From the NCBI GenBank assembly GCA_021158725.1, contig JAGGUB010000005.1, positions 1-10,699 of the forward strand: a DNA stretch of 10,699 bases, written 5' to 3'. Source of the stretch: Caldifarciminota bacterium (GTDB lineage Bacteria; Hydrothermota; UBA3073; NMUJ01). Every line of letters begins with the position of its first letter. Position 1 is the stretch's first letter. This document shows positions 7,405 through 10,699 of the stretch, piece after piece. The notes beneath the pieces were generated by a model, which saw only the letters and a list, made by a program, of their open reading frames with translations, had not been told where the DNA came from and searched no databases. The position numbers were made by a program, and so were the translations under genes.

Positions 7405-8255
7405 TAACGCAATAGCTCAGGATGGGTCTCAACCGCGATCTTGCTACGTAAGTCGTTCAGTATGCTATCGAGCATGGCACGACTCTTTTCAAGATAAAGG
7501 CGATTACGTATCATATCCTTTACGTCGTCATAGGGGATGGGTTTCGATAGCTTACGTATGGCGAGCACCTTCACGATGTGGAAACCATCTGAGGCAAGTA
7601 TGATATCGCTTACCTCACCACTTCGTAGGTGGAAAATGGCATCCTCCAGCTGTGGCATACCGGCGAGGTCACCCCTGCGAATGTAACCGATTACACCACC
7701 ACGCTTCTTGGAGGGATGTATGGAATGTTCACGTGCAAGGTCGGTGAAACTCTTACCACGACGGAGTTCGTCAAGTATAGCACGTGCTTCGTCCTCAGTG
7801 GGGACAACGATCTGGGCAACTTTACGTTCTTCAGAGAATTCACGAAGATGCTCTTCGTAATACTGGCGTAGTTCGTCTTCGGTGGGTTCTTCAGTTTCAA
7901 GGTGACGCTCTATGTAGGTGTTGGCAAGGAACTCGCGTTCTAACTGTTTGAGCCGCAACATTACATCATGCTCTTTGTCAAGACCTTCACGCTTGGCAGC
8001 CAGATATAGTAGCTGGGTGTTTACCCAGTTCTCGAGGAAATTGCGTTTCTCGGTTAACGTGAGTTGACCCGCATACTCGGCAGGTATCAACCGATAGAAA
8101 TCGCCCAATGTTAGCACTTCGTTACCTACGCGGGCAAGTATGTCAGTACGGGGTTCACGTAACAGGTGACCCTTGAACACAAACAACGTAGCCAGTATTG
8201 CAGCAACTATCACTACAATGGCTACCGAGATAAGGATGTAAAGATGCTTTTTCAT
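7404..8255 (-). CDS. Membrane-anchored parvulin-type (PpiC) peptidyl-prolyl isomerase
   Basis: Parvulins accelerate proline cis-trans isomerisation in exported proteins. This 283-residue protein has a basic N-terminus (MKKH) and a hydrophobic segment (about 5-28) without a lipobox Cys. This suggests an uncleaved anchor facing the periplasm. A SurA_N/PrsA-like helical region spans about 35-140 (F-L-E-N-W-V-N-T-Q-L-L-Y-L-A-A-K-R-E-G at 73-91). The parvulin domain is about 142-235: K-V-A-Q-I-V-V-P (145-152), G-G-V-I-G-Y-I-R-R-G-D-L (186-197), F-H-L-R-S-G-E-V-S (208-216) and G-F-H-I-V-K-V (224-230). The first active-site His of R-H-I-L-V is replaced by Gln148, while the His of G-F-H is kept. The start overlaps the upstream stop as ATGA, and GGAGG lies four bases ahead of the ATG. 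It is the middle gene of three related ones, consistent with ancient duplication and divergence. Confidence 0.87.
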   Translation of the reverse strand: MKKHLYILISVAIVVIVAAILATLFVFKGHLLREPRTDILARVGNEVLTLGDFYRLIPAEYAGQLTLTEKRNFLENWVNTQLLYLAAKREGLDKEHDVMLRLKQLEREFLANTYIERHLETEEPTEDELRQYYEEHLREFSEERKVAQIVVPTEDEARAILDELRRGKSFTDLAREHSIHPSKKRGGVIGYIRRGDLAGMPQLEDAIFHLRSGEVSDIILASDGFHIVKVLAIRKLSKPIPYDDVKDMIRNRLYLEKSRAMLDSILNDLRSKIAVETHPELLR

Positions 8256-9565
8256 TTAACCTCCGATAATAATGATTTCAAAACGGGTTCGTTGATCTCT
8301 ACTTTGAAGACGTGTTTGAGTGAATCGGTCACCTGCTGTAGACGGGTGGTTAACATCTTCGTACGAAGGCGATTGTATACTATGCCACGAACTCGGTTGA
8401 AAGGTTTACCCTTGAACTCAGCCTTATGTTCGTTATAGTAGGAGAGGGCTTCGGATTCAGGTGGTGTAGGTATGGACTGCGTTATACGGAGATAGTAGAG
8501 ATTATAAAGTTGACGTTCCTGGTGGCGGGTGACCGCTTTGAGTACGGATGGATCCTTATGTAGGCACCAGCGACGTGCTTCAGCAGGAAGGGCGAGCTCA
8601 AACAGCACGTAGTTCTTGAGGTAATTCTTCAAACTTGATGGGCTGTCCCAGTTTAACCCACGTGGTGTCCGGCCATTTAAGTGATCGAGTAGCGTTCCCA
8701 GTGTGACGGTACCAAACAGCGTATATACAAGTGGTAGCGAACGTAAATTGTTGGGAAAATCGGGTAACTCACCGGGTGGGGTACGGTGCTTCAAACCCGC
8801 TGCAATACGGGTGATGTGCTTGATGTTCGTATCGTCGTAACGTATGGAGGCAAGACGTTCGATATGTTTGAGATAAGTTTGTGATAGCTTGCGTTCTAAC
8901 CTGCGGCTTAGGATGGTGGTTATGGATTTGCGTTCCTCAGCAAACGCCTTAACAGTGAGTGGACGACGATCCTCTAACAGCACGATATGGTAACCGGATT
9001 TGGTACGTACGGGTAGGGAGAATTGACCCGGCTGTAACGAGAATACGATACGTTCAAGTTTGGGGTCAAGGCTACCCGCACGTAACCAGCCGAGGTCGCC
9101 ACCCTTTTTGGCAGTACGTGGATCTTTTGAGTAAAGTTTGGCAAGTGAATCGAAGTTTGCACCCTTGACCAGCTCCACATATATGCGTAGGGCTTGATGG
9201 AAGGTTGGTACAACGATATGGCGGGCTTTTAGCTCAAAATGCTTGCGTTTCCAGTAGGAATAGATTTGCCAGAACGGTACATGGATACGGTTGCGAACCA
9301 CTTTCTGGTAGAGCTTACGTACGGATTCGCGTTGCAGTATGCGGGTGGGATCGCTGGTGGGTTTGAGCCCTATGGATTTGGCAGCAAGTACGAATAGTTT
9401 GCGTTGGATGAGATCGTCGAGCTTGGCACGTGCAAAGGAATCGACATTTGTACCTGAGTACGATTTGATGTATGGACGTAGGTCGTCGATTGTTATGTAA
9501 TCGTTAGCGATACGTGCAACCCAGTTGGTTGGTAATGCTAAAAGGATGGTTAATAAACAATGCAT
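8252..9565 (-). CDS. Exported parvulin-type peptidyl-prolyl isomerase, SurA-like, with long C-terminal extension
   Basis: This 437-residue protein has a very short N-terminal hydrophobic segment (MHCLLTILLALPTNW), then V-A-R-I-A-N-D-Y-I-T-I-D-D-L typical of the strand opening SurA_N domains. Among the three neighbouring parvulins it has the best-preserved catalytic domain, at about 112-202: A-R-H-I-V-V-P (114-120), G-G-D-L-G-W-L (155-161), F-S-L-Q-P-G-Q-F-S (175-183) and G-Y-H-I-V-L-L-E-D-R (191-200). Residues about 203-437 have no second recognisable parvulin. The end (S-Y-Y-N-E-H-K-A-E-F at 375-384, then V-E-I-N-E-P at 422-427) resembles the helical tail that packs with SurA_N. It probably assists folding of outer-membrane or T9SS-exported proteins. 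An in-frame TAA lies 10 codons upstream with no start codon between, which fixes the start. A strong Shine-Dalgarno precedes it. It starts one base after the leuD stop. Confidence 0.88.
   Translation of the reverse strand: MHCLLTILLALPTNWVARIANDYITIDDLRPYIKSYSGTNVDSFARAKLDDLIQRKLFVLAAKSIGLKPTSDPTRILQRESVRKLYQKVVRNRIHVPFWQIYSYWKRKHFELKARHIVVPTFHQALRIYVELVKGANFDSLAKLYSKDPRTAKKGGDLGWLRAGSLDPKLERIVFSLQPGQFSLPVRTKSGYHIVLLEDRRPLTVKAFAEERKSITTILSRRLERKLSQTYLKHIERLASIRYDDTNIKHITRIAAGLKHRTPPGELPDFPNNLRSLPLVYTLFGTVTLGTLLDHLNGRTPRGLNWDSPSSLKNYLKNYVLFELALPAEARRWCLHKDPSVLKAVTRHQERQLYNLYYLRITQSIPTPPESEALSYYNEHKAEFKGKPFNRVRGIVYNRLRTKMLTTRLQQVTDSLKHVFKVEINEPVLKSLLSEVK
8260..8264 (-). promoter_or_regulatory. 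Shine-Dalgarno (GGAGG) for the membrane-anchored parvulin gene
   Basis: GGAGG lies four bases upstream of ATG 8255 on the - strand, within the last codons of the preceding parvulin gene. It supports this start together with the ATGA stop/start overlap. Confidence 0.7.
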
Positions 9566-9566
9566 C

Positions 9567-10067
9567 TTACCTCCTGGATGGGTTGCAAGTTCTTAGGTAA
9601 GGTATGAGGCCACCTGAACGAATGATATTAAGTATAAAAGGTGGTAATGGTGTGAATTGCAGCTTCACGCCGGTGGATTTGTTGAGTAGCTGACCGGATT
9701 CGAGGTGTAATTCGAGTATGTCACCGTTGTTGACGTGGGCTGTTATGTTGGGACAGATGATGGCAGGTAGGCCAACATTTATTGCGTTACGATAGTAGAT
9801 GCGAGCAATGGATTCGGCAACTATTGCACCGATACCTAAGTGTTTGAGGCAAAGTACGGCTTGCTCACGTGATGACCCGCAGCCAAAGTTACGACCTGCT
9901 ACGATTATGTCGCCGGGCGTGACGGATTTGTGGAAATCGGGATAGATGGATGCAAACGCATAGGAGGCCATCTGAGTAGGATCGGTTATTTTTAAGAATT
10001 TACCGGGATAAATTATATCGGTGTTGATGTTAGTACCGAATTTCCAAACTCTGCCGGTTAGCACCAT
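9567..10067 (-). CDS. leuD: 3-isopropylmalate dehydratase small subunit LeuD
   Basis: LeuD is the swivel-domain subunit of the LeuCD hydro-lyase, which isomerises 2- to 3-isopropylmalate in leucine synthesis. The iron-sulfur cluster is carried by LeuC. From ATG 10067 the product is 166 residues, the usual size for the short archaeal/thermophile-type subunit. It begins with G-R-V-W-K-F-G-T-N-I-N-T-D-I-I-Y-P-G (5-22), has the signature N-F-G-C-G-S-S-R-E-Q-A (60-70), and S-I-A-R-I-Y-Y-R-N-A-I-N-V-G-L-P (86-101). An in-frame TTG at 10100 would add 11 residues, but family alignment favours ATG 10067. No Shine-Dalgarno is visible before it, so the transcript may have a very short leader. leuC and leuB are not adjacent. 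The gene leads an operon of chaperones, pdxA and transketolase. A homoaconitase or methylmalate-type small subunit is possible, because the subfamilies differ little in this chain. Confidence 0.9.
   Translation of the reverse strand: MVLTGRVWKFGTNINTDIIYPGKFLKITDPTQMASYAFASIYPDFHKSVTPGDIIVAGRNFGCGSSREQAVLCLKHLGIGAIVAESIARIYYRNAINVGLPAIICPNITAHVNNGDILELHLESGQLLNKSTGVKLQFTPLPPFILNIIRSGGLIPYLRTCNPSRR
9570..9575 (-). promoter_or_regulatory. Strong Shine-Dalgarno (AGGAGG) for the 437-residue parvulin gene
   Basis: On the - strand AGGAGG is followed by TAAG and then the ATG at 9565. It lies inside the last codons of leuD, whose stop TAA is part of the spacer. It is the strongest ribosome binding site noticed in the window and suggests high, independent initiation of the chaperone gene within the operon. 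Confidence 0.8.
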
Positions 10068-10088
10068 TATTTTAAAATACGGAAGTAA

Positions 10089-10100
10089 AGTATAAGTCAA
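10089..10100 (-). promoter_or_regulatory. Candidate promoter elements for the leuD operon (TATACT and TTGACT)
   Basis: On the - strand TTGACT (10100-10095) is followed directly by TATACT (10094-10089). TATACT as a -10 box would place transcription start near 10082 and give a leader of about 15 bases before ATG 10067. Its -35 partner would be weak: GTTAAA at 17 bases or TTGTTA at 19. Using TTGACT as the -35 puts poor TTTTAA at 17 bases and a start inside leuD. The first option fits better, but neither is strong. Confidence 0.3.
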
Positions 10101-10125
10101 CTGAGGAGAGGTTTAACAATGTGGG

Positions 10126-10153
10126 TTGCCAAAAGGGCTCCTTATATTATATA
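10126..10153 (+). promoter_or_regulatory. Candidate promoter for the DUF4340 gene
   Basis: TTGCCA (10126-10131) differs from the -35 consensus TTGACA at one base. TATATA (10148-10153) lies 16 bases later as a modest -10. Transcription would then start near 10160, leaving a near-leaderless transcript before ATG 10165. The same bases form an inverted repeat (10140-10158), so promoter and hairpin readings compete. Confidence 0.35.
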
Positions 10154-10158
10154 TAAGG
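10140..10158 (+). repeat. AT-rich inverted repeat covering the DUF4340 Shine-Dalgarno
   Basis: CCTTATAT (10140-10147) and ATATAAGG (10151-10158) are perfect 8-bp arms around TAT. The right arm ends in AAGG, the only plausible Shine-Dalgarno for ATG 10165, six bases before it. If the repeat is transcribed, the hairpin would mask the ribosome binding site. It could instead be an operator or part of the -10 region. Confidence 0.6.
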
Positions 10159-10164
10159 TATAAG

Positions 10165-10699
10165 ATGGCGAAAAGAAATCGCCCGCTCTTGGTGTTAACA
10201 GGTGTGCTGGTGATACTGGTGGTGACGTTCTTGGTGGTAAGACGATACGTGCAGCCGGCACGTGAGCAGCTTGCGTACTGTCCGATGAAAGGGGTTGAAG
10301 TTGAAAGGATTGAGCTCACAAGGGATGATACATGTTTTGTGTTCGAGAAGCGTGAGGATGGATGGTGGATGGTATCACCCGTCGAGTATCCAGCACTTGA
10401 ATGGGTCATGAAGCAGCTGGCGGAGAAGGCACCTGATATAGCTATAGGACGTGAGGTGATAACCTGTAATCCTGACGAATACGAAAAATATGGTATCACA
10501 GAGCATAGTAGGGTGGTGAAGTTCATGGGTGGTAGGAGATCGGTGAAGTTGAAGATAGGTAAAGAGGCGCCACAGGGATTGGGGTATTATGTGATATGGG
10601 GTAACCGACCATGTGTGAGGATAGCTAAGTTGGTGCCAAAGTATCTATTGGAGAGGGGGATGACAAGGTGGTGGAACAGAAAGGTGTTCAAATTCAAGC
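10165..10699 (+). CDS. DUF4340-type membrane-anchored protein (3' partial)
   Basis: The frame from ATG 10165 stays open to the right edge, giving 178 visible residues. A basic N-terminus (MAKRNR) precedes one hydrophobic segment (7-25, LLVLTGVLVILVVTFLVV), then a soluble domain presumably outside the membrane. Features of the DUF4340 pattern are visible: a strand pair ending E-D-G-W-W-M-V-S-P (64-72), a helix with W80 and K83-Q-L-A, a turn N-P-D-E-Y-E-K-Y-G-I (102-111), V-K-L-K-I-G-K (127-133) and G-Y-Y-V (140-143). Family members are often encoded beside GldG/ABC-2 transporter genes in gliding or secretion-linked loci. Those neighbours, if present, would lie to the right of the window. The molecular function of DUF4340 is unknown. 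AAGG six bases before the ATG serves as ribosome binding site. It is transcribed divergently from leuD. Confidence 0.75.
   Translation, partial: MAKRNRPLLVLTGVLVILVVTFLVVRRYVQPAREQLAYCPMKGVEVERIELTRDDTCFVFEKREDGWWMVSPVEYPALEWVMKQLAEKAPDIAIGREVITCNPDEYEKYGITEHSRVVKFMGGRRSVKLKIGKEAPQGLGYYVIWGNRPCVRIAKLVPKYLLERGMTRWWNRKVFKFK

Larger units (their letters stand above)
10068..10164. promoter_or_regulatory. Divergent promoter region between leuD and the DUF4340 gene
   Basis: This 97-base AT-rich gap separates two head-to-head genes. It is the only non-coding stretch in the window and must drive at least one of them. The motif GTATAAG occurs twice on the + strand, at 10090-10096 and 10158-10164. Individual promoter candidates are listed separately. 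No riboswitch or leader-peptide attenuator for leuD is apparent. Confidence 0.6.

Noticed and set aside
10068..10100. TTG 10100 as the leuD start
   Set aside because: The 11 added residues do not match the family, and this stretch looks like promoter sequence. ATG 10067 aligns with LeuD.
10113..10526. 137-residue reading frame on the - strand
   Set aside because: It lies antisense to the DUF4340 gene, whose frame has a membrane anchor, a ribosome binding site and family-like motifs. The antisense product is Ser/Thr/Ile-rich with no recognisable domain.
1..10699. Defence island, prophage, insertion sequence, CRISPR, tRNA or rRNA
   Set aside because: No integrase, transposase, repeat-spacer pattern or RNA-gene signature was seen. 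The content is housekeeping and envelope genes.

Overview
This looks like bacterial chromosome from an uncultivated FCB-group or WOR-3/Stahlbacteria-like lineage. That placement is an inference. It rests on a PorV/PorQ-type outer-membrane protein, a type IX secretion (T9SS)-like C-terminal sorting domain, a DUF4340 protein and several SurA/parvulin-type periplasmic folding factors found together. There are no rRNA, tRNA, CRISPR or insertion-sequence features. The window is almost fully coding, and most neighbouring genes overlap by 1 to 41 bases.

Layout. Bases 1-4470 (+ strand) hold a compact gene run: the 3' end of a BNR/Asp-box protein with a T9SS-like sorting domain, a PorV/PorQ-family barrel, a RecJ-family DHH phosphoesterase, and a shortened YchF/OLA1-like protein with a degenerate GTPase core and an intact C-terminal TGS-like domain. 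Bases 4461-10067 (- strand, read right to left) hold a second run: leuD, three consecutive SurA/parvulin-type peptidyl-prolyl isomerases, pdxA, and the N-terminal (TPP-binding) half of a split transketolase. The two runs converge and overlap by 10 bases inside a perfect AT-rich inverted repeat that contains both stop codons. Bases 10068-10164 are the only real intergenic gap, a divergent promoter region. From 10165 a DUF4340 membrane-anchored protein runs off the right edge.

Function. Two themes mix. The first is envelope biogenesis: a secreted T9SS-type substrate, its PorV-like partner family, three periplasmic chaperone/isomerases, and DUF4340. The second is core metabolism: leucine synthesis, pyridoxal phosphate synthesis, and the pentose phosphate pathway. 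The parvulin-then-pdxA order recalls the surA-pdxA order of Escherichia coli. Transketolase makes erythrose 4-phosphate, which feeds the pathway containing PdxA.

No clearly new multi-gene system is visible. The points most worth a second look are small: the stop-codon palindrome at the convergent junction, a perfect 12-bp hairpin inside the PorV-like gene, an AU-rich hairpin or promoter covering the DUF4340 ribosome binding site, three exported proteins with very short uncharged signal sequences, a YchF-like protein lacking its switch II region, and a + strand that stays G-rich whichever strand is coding.
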